Below, piece by piece: positions 18,137 to 25,805 of a stretch of 41,427 nucleotides of DNA. The notes below the pieces were generated by a model, which searched no databases, was not told the origin of the DNA, and was given only the letters and a program-made list of their open reading frames with translations. The stretch spans positions 1 through 41,427 of the forward strand of contig NZ_QGDS01000025.1 of NCBI RefSeq assembly GCF_003149105.1, read 5' to 3'. The translations under genes and the position numbers were made by a program. This DNA comes from Faecalicatena contorta (GTDB taxonomy: Bacteria > Bacillota > Clostridia > Lachnospirales > Lachnospiraceae). The number at the start of each line of letters is the position of its first letter. The first letter of the stretch is position 1.

Positions 18137-18805
18137 TTATATAATTCTTGCTGCCGCATATTTTGAAAAAGCTGCTGTTTGGCGGCTATGTATCTGAATA
18201 ATGTCTTTGATAAATTGTGGTATAAATTCGTCGTATTTTACTTCAAGTATGGTTTCTTTTGAAGGGCGAAAGGACAAAGACTTTTCCGAAAGAAACCTAT
18301 CAGGCTGATTGCTTGCACGGATATCGCTGTCTATCGTAATCCTCACATTGCCTGCTTTATATACATACGCTTCACGGTGGTATTCCACAATACTTTTTGG
18401 GCGAAGCAGCTGATATCCGATTTTTGCATAAAGTTCTGCTGCAACTGAGGAATCAATTTCTTTTAGAACCCCATAATCGCCAAGGAGCAGCCTCTCACAA
18501 TGGGATTCCGTAATCCGCGCACTTGCCTTATGGCAAAGGCCGTTTAATTTCATTCTCCTTTCCAATTTTATAAAGCTGTTGTTGCTGTCATACAGCCGCA
18601 GCCGGAATTTTTCTCTATATAAATACCCATTCACCTTTTCACGTAAAACCTTATCCTCATAATTATCAAAATAAAGACTTTTTACAAGATAATGCCCTTT
18701 TGCAGCATTCTCATCCGGCTTTAAAAGAGCTTTTAGTTTACAGCTTAATTCCGCATGATCCAGCGGATTAATGTAGTGTTTCAGCTCATGTCTGAATTTC
18801 TTCAT
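18137..18805 (-). CDS. VTC-domain polyphosphate polymerase family protein
   Basis: A 222-residue single-domain protein resembling the catalytic tunnel of yeast Vtc4, which makes polyphosphate from ATP. The basic and acidic tunnel residues expected in the family are visible: RHELKH (6-10), K42 in VKSLYFD, R68 and R70 in REKFRLRLY, K80/E82/R83 in IKLERR, and E188/K190 in LEVKYDEFIP. There is no transmembrane segment, so it should act at the inner face, probably with the DUF4956 protein. Its start overlaps the stop of the stand-alone receiver gene by four bases, which suggests coupled translation. Confidence 0.88.
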   Translation of the reverse strand: MKKFRHELKHYINPLDHAELSCKLKALLKPDENAAKGHYLVKSLYFDNYEDKVLREKVNGYLYREKFRLRLYDSNNSFIKLERRMKLNGLCHKASARITESHCERLLLGDYGVLKEIDSSVAAELYAKIGYQLLRPKSIVEYHREAYVYKAGNVRITIDSDIRASNQPDRFLSEKSLSFRPSKETILEVKYDEFIPQFIKDIIQIHSRQTAAFSKYAAARII

Positions 18806-19194
18806 TCAATTCCTCCTTGCAATGACTTTTTTCCTGTTTGACGGCGGACTATTGCATTTACTCTTGCCATCAGAACTTTGACCGATACTGGCTTAACCAT
18901 AAAATCATCAGCACCAACCTCAAAACCGAGGATTTTATCACTTTCACTGCTGGAAGAGGAAATAAAGATAATCGGCATATCTTTTGATTTTCGTATTTCT
19001 TTGCATACCGAAAATCCATCAAGTTCAGGCAGAGCCGTATCTATAATTACTATATCAAAATCTGTTTTCCCACACATCTGGACAGCGCTGATTCCATCTC
19101 TGGCTTCGAATACATTGAATCCAGCGGATATAGCGGATTCTCTTATATCTTTGCTGATGTTATTTTCACCTGTTGCAATTAAAAAGTTAATCAT
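18802..19194 (-). CDS. Stand-alone response-regulator receiver domain
   Basis: A 130-residue receiver with no output domain. The phospho-acceptor is D52 (VIIDTALPELDG) and the conserved lysine is in FMVKPVSVKV. The N-terminal acidic pocket is reduced to one glutamate (ATGENN instead of an Asp pair). It resembles the receiver of the OmpR-type regulator at 23406 (KEIRKSKDMPI against KEIRKIKDIPI), so it is probably a duplicate that lost its DNA-binding domain. It may act by protein contact, for example on the overlapping VTC gene product, or as a phosphate sink for the locus kinase. Confidence 0.88.
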   Translation of the reverse strand: MINFLIATGENNISKDIRESAISAGFNVFEARDGISAVQMCGKTDFDIVIIDTALPELDGFSVCKEIRKSKDMPIIFISSSSSESDKILGFEVGADDFMVKPVSVKVLMARVNAIVRRQTGKKSLQGGIE

Positions 19195-19248
19195 GCAAAA
19201 TCCCCCTTTTTAGAATCCGGCCCTGCCTTTCGGCAGTGCCGCTATAAG

Positions 19249-20010
19249 TTAATCTTTAGTTTCCGGCTGAATCTCATCTCCTGTTTCCGGTTGAACCGCC
19301 TCTTCCATTGAGAGCTGGACCTTAGGAACCTTATCTCCCATTGCCGGTTTTTTACGCCGTTTTTCTTTGAGGGGTGCCAGCTCATATACTTCATCTACGC
19401 TATTGGCAACCTCCGGTGAATGACTGACAATGATGATACACTTGTTTTCTTCTTTTGCAAGATGCTGGAAAATATCCATGATTTCTTCCTGCGTAGTCAA
19501 ATCCAAGTTTCCAGTCGGTTCATCCGCAAGGATAATGTCCGGATTATAGGATAACGCCCGTGCAATAGCAACCCTTTGCTGTTCACCGCCGGACAGTTTC
19601 AAAATGCGGCGTTTTGCCAGAACTTCATCCAGCTCAACTTTATCAAGAAGCCCCATAGCCAGTTTGCGTTTCTCCGGTATATGCTTACCTGATGCTCTCA
19701 TGGAAAGCTCAACATTTTCAACCGCTGTCAAATGAGGAAGCAGATTAAACTGCTGAAAGACAACACCGACATAATAACTGCGGTATTTATACCGGTCAAT
19801 CTTTCTGACATCTTTGCCGTCAAAGATAATGGCGCCCTCTGTGGGGGATGTAAGTCCTGACAGAAGCGAAAGTAATGTTGTTTTTCCGGCACCGGAGCGT
19901 CCAACAATTGCATATACTCTGCCTTTTTCAAATTCATAATTGATGCCTTCTAAAACCTTAGTGGATTTGTTGTATGAAAACCCAACATTTCTTAATGAAA
20001 GAATACTCAT
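19249..20010 (-). CDS. ABC transporter ATP-binding protein, MacB/LolD type
   Basis: A 253-residue ATPase with Walker A GRSGAGKTTLL, signature LSGGEQQRVAIARAL and Walker B ILADEPTGNLD. The family couples ATP use to FtsX-type permeases that export or mechanically move substrates outside the membrane rather than importing. An acidic, repetitive tail (MEEAVQPETGDEIQPETKD) extends beyond the usual domain. It lies 19 bp downstream of its permease gene. Confidence 0.93.
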   Translation of the reverse strand: MSILSLRNVGFSYNKSTKVLEGINYEFEKGRVYAIVGRSGAGKTTLLSLLSGLTSPTEGAIIFDGKDVRKIDRYKYRSYYVGVVFQQFNLLPHLTAVENVELSMRASGKHIPEKRKLAMGLLDKVELDEVLAKRRILKLSGGEQQRVAIARALSYNPDIILADEPTGNLDLTTQEEIMDIFQHLAKEENKCIIIVSHSPEVANSVDEVYELAPLKEKRRKKPAMGDKVPKVQLSMEEAVQPETGDEIQPETKD

Positions 20011-20029
20011 GATTACTTCCTCCTTTTAT

Positions 20030-21631
20030 TTAAGTCCTGTTTGCAAGAATCTTAAGCGGCTCATATCTGAGAACAAAAATGACTCCTGCCAGACTTGAAA
20101 GAATTGTTAATAATATGCCTATACCAACGAGCTGTCCCAGAATGTCAAGACTGATTGTAGCATCTATAGTGTCCAGATATTCCACGGCATTTGCAGAGTT
20201 TCCAAACATGCCTCCAGAGCCTCCTGCCTGTCCTCCGCCTTGACCGCCTCCGCCGGGTCTGCCGAAGTTTTGCTGTTGTGAATCTTGTGCTGCTTCCTGA
20301 GCAGATACCTGCGAAGCCAGCAGATTGTTAGATACAGGTACTGATGCCGCTGCACCGATTCCTGTGCCTATTATAACTGAGATAAATGTAACTGCTAAAA
20401 GTTCGGTTATATACTGCATGGCAACCTTGCCTTTTTTAATTCCAATTGCGGTTAGTACACCCACTTCATATTTGCGCTCACGTATGTTGAAGATATTGAG
20501 GACAATCAAAATGATTGCGCCCACTCCAAGGATAATAAACAGAAGTGTTGTAGCAAAGCTGCTCAGATTTTCAAGGGGAACCAGACTTGATTCATAATTG
20601 TTTATATCACTTGATGAAAGTGTATAATATTCAGAAAGACCTTTACTTGTAAGCTCTTTGCTGAAACTCTCATAATTGGTCTTATCAGAGAAAACATATG
20701 TGCCGGAAGTCTGCATACTAAGGGCTGTAGTTGTTTCATTGCCATTGTCATCCGTTGATGTCGTCGCAACAGATTCAGAGTTATCGGTAACAGCCTTCAG
20801 TGCATTATAGCTGATACAAATCAGATTGGCCGGATCTTGTGCTGTTGAAAATCTCATTTGATTACTTGAATCTGTAGAACTTGTATTGGTATAGATGCCG
20901 GAAATGGTAAATGAATAGGTTTCATCCTCGGCACTTGGGTTTGCAAGAGTGATTGTATCACCCACTGAAAGACCATTGAACACAGCAAGTTCATTGCTGA
21001 TCAGGCAATTTAAGTCTGACGATTCTACATCAAACATTTCACCGGAGGATATTTTTGATTCCCCTGAAATAAACTTTGTCATGGCACTCTCGCTGGAATA
21101 ACCGGTGATTGAAAAATCGCCCATTGTCATTCCGCCGAACCCGCCGCTGGCCATACCATTACCCATGCCTCCGCCCATACCACCGGGCATATCGTTCTGG
21201 TTATTGTCTGAATCACTGGAATCTGATGAACTTTCCGTACTGTATGCTTCAATATCTCCCGCAGCGTCCAGTGAAGCGGATGCAGTGTAATAAAATTCTT
21301 TCACATAATCAGACTCCGAATAGGTTTTCAATTCATCTAAACTTAAGTCCGAATATTGCTGCATCAGTTCCCGCATAGCACTCATATCAGCCTGATCACC
21401 GCTATCTGTATCGCCTTGCGCACTTTCCATAAGTTTTTGTCTGTCCACCGAAATGGAGCCTGTAATTGTTTGGTTTTCGAGTCCTGTTTCCTTTGCTGTA
21501 TTGGCGGCACTTTTTATCGCAAGTGCTATACTGGACGAAGCGGCAATTGTCACTACAATAATCCCAATCAGGATATTGCGCCCTTTAGACCGGGTAATAC
21601 TTTTAAATGCGTTGATTAATATCATCATCAT
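20030..21631 (-). CDS. FtsX/MacB-type ABC transporter permease with Met/Gly-rich extracellular tract
   Basis: A 533-residue permease with an N-terminal membrane segment (about 19-40), a large extracytoplasmic domain (about 41-355), and three C-terminal membrane segments with FtsX features (NIRERKYEVGVLTAIGIKKG). The extracytoplasmic domain has a Ser/Asp-rich run and a Met/Gly-rich tract (149-170), and a Gly/Gln-rich segment lies between the last membrane segments. Similar tracts occur in the CotH protein and the small protein at 24122. AGGAGG precedes the start. The gene has its own predicted promoter and response-regulator site. Confidence 0.92.
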   Translation of the reverse strand: MMMILINAFKSITRSKGRNILIGIIVVTIAASSSIALAIKSAANTAKETGLENQTITGSISVDRQKLMESAQGDTDSGDQADMSAMRELMQQYSDLSLDELKTYSESDYVKEFYYTASASLDAAGDIEAYSTESSSDSSDSDNNQNDMPGGMGGGMGNGMASGGFGGMTMGDFSITGYSSESAMTKFISGESKISSGEMFDVESSDLNCLISNELAVFNGLSVGDTITLANPSAEDETYSFTISGIYTNTSSTDSSNQMRFSTAQDPANLICISYNALKAVTDNSESVATTSTDDNGNETTTALSMQTSGTYVFSDKTNYESFSKELTSKGLSEYYTLSSSDINNYESSLVPLENLSSFATTLLFIILGVGAIILIVLNIFNIRERKYEVGVLTAIGIKKGKVAMQYITELLAVTFISVIIGTGIGAAASVPVSNNLLASQVSAQEAAQDSQQQNFGRPGGGGQGGGQAGGSGGMFGNSANAVEYLDTIDATISLDILGQLVGIGILLTILSSLAGVIFVLRYEPLKILANRT

Positions 21632-21734
21632 GCATTCCTCCTAAAATAATTTTTTTATAATTCAAATTACTGTGCTTATAAATATCATCATTCCACCAGA
21701 CACTCTCCCCCTCTCTCATTTTTTGTATGAGTAG

Positions 21735-21763
21735 ATTTTAATCATTTAAAAGGTTGGTCTAAA
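21735..21763 (-). promoter_or_regulatory. Predicted promoter of the ABC permease operon
   Basis: TTTAGA (21758-21763) and TAAAAT (21735-21740) on the minus strand, 17-bp spacing. The weak -35 fits an activated promoter; the direct repeats lie just upstream. Confidence 0.4.
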
Positions 21764-21780
21764 GTCTATTTGTTGAGGGT

Positions 21781-21800
21781 TCTGTGAAAGTCTGATGAAG
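21781..21800. promoter_or_regulatory. Candidate OmpR-type response-regulator site
   Basis: Two adjacent 10-bp direct repeats, TCTGTGAAAG and TCTGATGAAG, match at eight of ten positions. One-turn spacing is typical of OmpR/PhoB-type dimers. They sit 18 bp upstream of the predicted -35, as expected for an activator. Confidence 0.45.
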
Positions 21801-21824
21801 ATTACGAAATTTTTAATGGAGCAA

Positions 21825-21911
21825 AGAGTCTGGCTTGCCAGACTCTCGCGCCGAAGCGCGGTCACTTTAGAGGCCATTTTCCTTATGCGCGCAGTGCGCA
21901 TTCCCGGATGG
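21825..21911. repeat. Multi-hairpin repeat element, copy 1
   Basis: Consecutive perfect palindromes: AGAGTCTGGC/GCCAGACTCT (21825-21846), CGCGC/GCGCG (21847-21860) and ATGCGC/GCGCAT (21885-21901). A shorter relative at 35177-35253 shares CCAGACT, TTAGAGGC, TTCCT and the CGGANGG end in the same order. Confidence 0.65.
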
Positions 21912-21913
21912 AT

Positions 21914-21950
21914 TTTATATAATAGGAAATTGCATTTCCTATTATATAAA
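21914..21950. repeat. 17-bp perfect AT-rich hairpin
   Basis: A 17-base arm (21914-21930) and its exact reverse complement (21934-21950) are separated by three bases. It directly follows the kinase terminator on the minus strand. It may be a second, bidirectional terminator arm or part of the repeat element. Confidence 0.7.
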
Positions 21951-21984
21951 AAACACCGGCGTCCACAGTGGAAAGCCGGTGTTT
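21948..21984 (-). terminator. Intrinsic terminator of the kinase/regulator operon
   Basis: AAACACCGGC and GCCGGTGTTT form a 10-bp stem, followed on the minus strand by a T run. It begins about 20 bp after the histidine kinase stop codon. Confidence 0.8.
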
Positions 21985-22003
21985 ACCAGATATTCAAATT
22001 TTT

Positions 22004-23404
22004 TTACTTTTTCATTTCAAACCAGAACGTGCTGCCTTTGCCTTCTTCACTTTGGACACCGTAAGCAGCAGAATGCAGTTCAAGGGAATTCTTGACAATA
22101 GACAGGCCGAGACCTGTTCCCACAACCGCACGTTTATGCACTTCGTTGGATTTGTAATATCTATCCCAAATATTATTCAGCTTGTCTGCAGGAATACCAT
22201 TCCCGAAATCAGTTACGGTAAAACGTACTTTATTGCCTAAATCCTCAAGAGACACTCTTATGGTTTTATTTTCTCCGGTGTAATTAACTGCATTGCTAAT
22301 TAAATTATAAAGTATGCGCCGCAGGTACTGCTCACTGCCCTGCACATAGAGATGGCTGTCAATATCTGTTTCAAAGACATACCCCTCACGGTAAGATAAA
22401 ACTTCAAAACTTGATAAGGTATCTTTGAGGCACATGCTTAAATCAACTTCTGTTTTCACAATTTCTGCATTGCCCGATTCAAGTTTGGATAATTCCAGAA
22501 TTTCATTGACCATTCCGGAAAGCCAATCGGCTTCTTTCACAATCTGCTGACTGTGTGCCTTTTGTTTATCAGGATTTTCTCCGCCAATATCTCTGATCAT
22601 TTCGCCGTACATTTTAATAATCGTAAGGGGTGTTTTCAAATCATGAGATATATTGGCAATAAAGTCTTTCCGGTAATTATCCAATTTAGAAAGTTCGTGC
22701 GTGGCATAATTGAGGGTGGAAGCCAACTGATAAATTTCAGTATAGCTTTCGCCTTCAAAATTCACTTTCATATCACCGGCAGCCAGTTTTTCGGCTGATT
22801 TGGTCAGCTTTATAATTGGCTTTGACATTTTTCTTGAAATAAGCTGTGCTATAATAAGGGATAAAACAAAAATGATAGCTGTAATAACGATAAACTGTGT
22901 ACTTAACACGGTTGTGGTTGAGTCAATGGGAGGAACGGGGCTGATAATACAAAGATAATTTAAATCTCCCCTTACTCCTTCCACTTTAGCAACATAAACA
23001 ATCTGGGACATCTCATTTGTGCCTGTTTCAGCCGAAAAATGAACATGGTCATCATCCGTTTTGCTGAATTCTTCTTCTATTCTATCAAAAAACCCCATCG
23101 GAAAATGATTTAGGCCCGGCTGCATTGTCATACCGAACCCATCTGATCCCCTTGCTATCTCACCATTTTTATCAAGCAGAGTAATTCTGAGATTATTTTT
23201 AAAGGCATATTCACTCATGATATTGTTAAAATCAAAATTTTTGTATTCGTCAACCACTTTCTCGCCAATTTTAACAATTTCATTTGTTTTCATACTCATG
23301 TAAAATGTACTCAAAAATAAAAACTGCAGTGCCCACAAGACAAGCAGGATGAGTGCTGAAAATATCATTAAATACAGCCAATTTTTGAATTTTAACCCCT
23401 TCAA
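22004..23404 (-). CDS. Sensor histidine kinase
   Basis: A membrane kinase of about 466 residues: two transmembrane segments (about 10-36 and 170-192 in the trimmed protein) around an extracytoplasmic sensor domain of about 130 residues, then HAMP, HisKA and HATPase regions. The phospho-accepting histidine lies in IANISHDLKTPLTI; ATP-binding motifs NLISNAVNYT, DFGNGIP and GTGLGLSIVK are intact. The only start codons are TTG; I prefer 23404, one base past the regulator's stop codon with GAAGG before it, though 23428 is possible. It pairs with the response regulator encoded upstream. The sensor ligand is unknown. Confidence 0.9.
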   Translation of the reverse strand: MKGLKFKNWLYLMIFSALILLVLWALQFLFLSTFYMSMKTNEIVKIGEKVVDEYKNFDFNNIMSEYAFKNNLRITLLDKNGEIARGSDGFGMTMQPGLNHFPMGFFDRIEEEFSKTDDDHVHFSAETGTNEMSQIVYVAKVEGVRGDLNYLCIISPVPPIDSTTTVLSTQFIVITAIIFVLSLIIAQLISRKMSKPIIKLTKSAEKLAAGDMKVNFEGESYTEIYQLASTLNYATHELSKLDNYRKDFIANISHDLKTPLTIIKMYGEMIRDIGGENPDKQKAHSQQIVKEADWLSGMVNEILELSKLESGNAEIVKTEVDLSMCLKDTLSSFEVLSYREGYVFETDIDSHLYVQGSEQYLRRILYNLISNAVNYTGENKTIRVSLEDLGNKVRFTVTDFGNGIPADKLNNIWDRYYKSNEVHKRAVVGTGLGLSIVKNSLELHSAAYGVQSEEGKGSTFWFEMKK

Positions 23405-23405
23405 A

Positions 23406-24086
23406 TCAACCTTCAAAACGATATCCAACTCCTCTCAGCGTGGCTATTTTTTCTTTATAATCACCAAGACTGACCCTTAATGTTTTGATATGAGTGTCAA
23501 CCGTCCGGTCATCGCCATAAAAATCATAGCCCCATACCTCGGTAAGAAGTTTTTCACGGCTAAGTGCAATATTTTGATTCTTGACCAGATAAAACAGCAA
23601 CTCATATTCTTTAGGAGTCAGTTCAGTTTTTGTCCCATCGATTACAACACTTCTTGCTGTAATATCCACTTCAAGTCCATCAAACTTATAAATTTCATGA
23701 ACGTCATTTGCCTGCACTGTGCGTCCTGAATTACGGTTTATAATTACATTGATGCGTGCAAGGACTTCTCTGGGAGAAAAGGGTTTCGTAACATAATCAT
23801 CAATGCCAAGTTCAAAACCGAATAACTTATCATATTCTTCGGAACGGGCAGACAGCATCAAAATAGGTATGTCTTTTATTTTCCGTATTTCTTTACTGGC
23901 TGTAAACCCATCAAGCTTTGGCATCATAACATCCATGATAATTACATCAAAGTCCTGATCTTTGCAGATGTTTACAGCCTGCATTCCATCACTTGCTTCG
24001 ACAACCTCATAATTCATAAATTCTGCATATTCTTTTAAGCCTTTACGAATGGCCTCTTCATCATCAACAATTAAAATTTTGCTCAT
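23406..24086 (-). CDS. OmpR/PhoB-family response regulator
   Basis: A 226-residue regulator: receiver domain with acidic pocket D8/D9, phospho-acceptor D52 (IIMDVMMPKLDG) and the lysine in VTKPFSPREV, then a winged-helix DNA-binding domain (about 130-226; ELTPKEYELLFYLVKN, DDRTVDTHIKTLR). It is encoded with the sensor kinase and follows the small membrane protein by 35 bp. It probably binds the direct repeats upstream of the ABC permease gene, and may also control its own operon. Confidence 0.95.
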   Translation of the reverse strand: MSKILIVDDEEAIRKGLKEYAEFMNYEVVEASDGMQAVNICKDQDFDVIIMDVMMPKLDGFTASKEIRKIKDIPILMLSARSEEYDKLFGFELGIDDYVTKPFSPREVLARINVIINRNSGRTVQANDVHEIYKFDGLEVDITARSVVIDGTKTELTPKEYELLFYLVKNQNIALSREKLLTEVWGYDFYGDDRTVDTHIKTLRVSLGDYKEKIATLRGVGYRFEG

Positions 24087-24121
24087 TGCTTTATCCCCCG
24101 ACTTTTATATGTAAACTATAC

Positions 24122-24616
24122 TCATTGTGTATTTTCATTACCGCCTGAACCTCCGGGCGGCATTCCCTGTCCCATCTGAGGCATGGATTCTTGTATTTTA
24201 TCGGCCTGCTCCTGTGTAAGAATTCCTTCCGAAACCATACCAGAAAACATATCGGAAAACATATCCGTTCCGCCGCCGGATGCACCATCCTGACGGTTTT
24301 CACGCGCACTTTGCATTTGTTCTTCCATGTATTCCTCCATCTTATCTGCTGTCGCCTGATCAATCGTTCCATCTTCAACAAACTGGCTGAAATCCATGCC
24401 GCCGCGCATACCAGCGCCACCGTTTGGTATCTCTCCATTTGGCATATTACCATCAAAACTCCCCTGACCGTTATCACCCCATTGATTTTGCTGATTCTGC
24501 TCTGTGCCTGCTGCCGCGCCGGATTTATTTCCAAGTGTATAAGCCACAAAACCAACACCACCAATCACAGCAACGGCTGCTAAAATAACGATTCCATTTC
24601 TGATATTACTATTCAT
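24122..24616 (-). CDS. Small membrane-anchored protein with helical and Met/Gly-rich segments
   Basis: A 164-residue protein of unknown function. A membrane anchor (about 8-29) is followed by a Gln/Asn/Gly-rich linker, then two short helical units of similar pattern (EDGTIDQATADKMEEYMEEQ and SEGILTQEQADKIQES), and Gly/Met-rich tracts (for example 65-76). The helical units recall the DUF2680-type 'LTQEQAD' repeats of secreted Clostridia proteins. It is the first gene of the operon with the response regulator and kinase, so it may be a surface sensor accessory or a target of the CotH kinase. A second frame is open across the same DNA but has no family-like features. Confidence 0.7.
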   Translation of the reverse strand: MNSNIRNGIVILAAVAVIGGVGFVAYTLGNKSGAAAGTEQNQQNQWGDNGQGSFDGNMPNGEIPNGGAGMRGGMDFSQFVEDGTIDQATADKMEEYMEEQMQSARENRQDGASGGGTDMFSDMFSGMVSEGILTQEQADKIQESMPQMGQGMPPGGSGGNENTQ

Positions 24617-24735
24617 ATAAATACCTTCTATTTATTTATTCCCTTTCTTTTATTGTGGCTTTATTGTATCTGTTAATTGTGTTGTAATAATGTTCGCTTT
24701 GTGAAGAAATGAAAAAAAGACTCGTATATATACAA

Positions 24736-24772
24736 AGTGGTGCCGGAGTTTTAGCTCCGGCACCACTTCTAG
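24736..24772 (-). terminator. Intrinsic terminator after the PfkB kinase gene
   Basis: A strong stem, GTGCCGGAG/CTCCGGCAC extended by AGTGG/CCACT, with a short loop and T-rich 3' side on the minus strand. It ends the long run of genes that begins near 34.3 kb. Confidence 0.8.
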
Positions 24773-24781
24773 TTATTTCAT

Positions 24782-25747
24782 CTATTTCTTTATAATCTCC
24801 AGCACTTCTTCTTTTTCCGGCATAGAGCGTATAGCCCCTTTTCTTGTCGTAATCAATGCTGCTGCCGCATTGGCAAATGTAAGCATCTCGCCAAGCTGCT
24901 CTTCTGTCAGGTTGTCCAAACCATATTCCAGCACATAATTCAGTGCACTTCCACAGAAGGTGTCTCCTGCACCGGTAGTCTCTATGGTGTTCATTTTAAA
25001 GCCGCCTCTCTCTACACGCATATCTTTATAATAAGCGCGGCTTCCATCTTTTCCAAGAGTGAGCAAAATCAACGGAATATGATATTTCTCCTGAAGATAC
25101 TGAATTCCTTCATCATAATCTTCTTTGCCTGAGACAAACTGAATCTCGTTATCTGAAATTTTCAAAATATCACAAAACTGAAATCCGTACTCCATCTGTT
25201 CTTTGGCTAAATCAAGAGAACTCCAGAGAGGAGGACGCAGGTTTGGGTCAAAAGAAATCAAAAGGCCATTCTCCTTTGCGATATCCAATGCTTTTTTTGT
25301 AGCTTTGCGGACACCTTCATGAGTCATGGATAATGTGCCAAAATGGAATAGTTTTGTCTGTTTCAGAAATTCCGGGTCCACCTCATCTTCTGTAAGCATC
25401 ATATCGGCACCTGGATTTCTATAGAAGGAGAACTCCCTGTCTCCATCAGGAAATGTATGTACAAAAGCCAGGGTTGTATTGACTTCCGAATCCATCCGCA
25501 GGTCCGAGGTTCCAATTCCCACCTGGTCCAATGTATTTTTTAACAGAACCCCGAACTGGTCCGTTCCTACTTTTCCCAGAAATGCCGTCTTTCTGCCTAA
25601 TTTATTCAGCATAGCAAGCACATTACAGGGAGCGCCGCCAGGGCAGGCTTCAAACATATTATTGCCCTGCTCGCTTTCTCCACTCATTGTAAAATCAATC
25701 AGTAGTTCCCCTATTGCTATTACATCTAATTGTTTCTCCATAGCCAT
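24782..25747 (-). CDS. PfkB-family carbohydrate kinase, probable fructokinase
   Basis: A 321-residue ribokinase-fold kinase that phosphorylates a sugar with ATP in the cytosol. Seen are the N-terminal GELLIDF, the PfkB signature 1-type GGAPCNVLAMLNKLG and the catalytic signature ETTGAGDTFCGSALN. The segment ISFDPNLRPPLW is typical of the fructokinase branch (ScrK/FrlD-like). The second ATG (25741) has better spacing from GAGGAG. No sugar transporter is adjacent; it follows the COG0523 genes with a gap of about 60 bp that holds a small GCAAA/TTTGC palindrome. Confidence 0.88.
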   Translation of the reverse strand: MAMEKQLDVIAIGELLIDFTMSGESEQGNNMFEACPGGAPCNVLAMLNKLGRKTAFLGKVGTDQFGVLLKNTLDQVGIGTSDLRMDSEVNTTLAFVHTFPDGDREFSFYRNPGADMMLTEDEVDPEFLKQTKLFHFGTLSMTHEGVRKATKKALDIAKENGLLISFDPNLRPPLWSSLDLAKEQMEYGFQFCDILKISDNEIQFVSGKEDYDEGIQYLQEKYHIPLILLTLGKDGSRAYYKDMRVERGGFKMNTIETTGAGDTFCGSALNYVLEYGLDNLTEEQLGEMLTFANAAAALITTRKGAIRSMPEKEEVLEIIKK

Positions 25748-25805
25748 ATCTCCTCATATTCCATATTTGTTACTAGTTTAACGCAAATTTTGCTTTTACA
25801 CAATC

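Larger units (their letters stand above)
21632..22003. other. Intergenic region between the kinase gene and the ABC permease gene (372 bp)
   Basis: No gene is supported here. The region contains the histidine kinase terminator, a block of consecutive hairpins (21825-21950), a pair of direct repeats (21781-21800) and a predicted promoter (21735-21763) for the permease, followed by a leader of about 100 nt without obvious structure. Confidence 0.7.

Noticed and set aside
17520..18197. A 225-codon plus-strand frame opposite the DUF4956 gene
   Set aside because: The minus-strand frame has clear membrane segments and a family motif, and fits the operon; the plus-strand frame is its shadow.
24091..24564. 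A 157-codon minus-strand frame overlapping the small membrane protein
   Set aside because: It has no ribosome site or recognisable pattern, while the other frame has a membrane anchor and repeated helical units.
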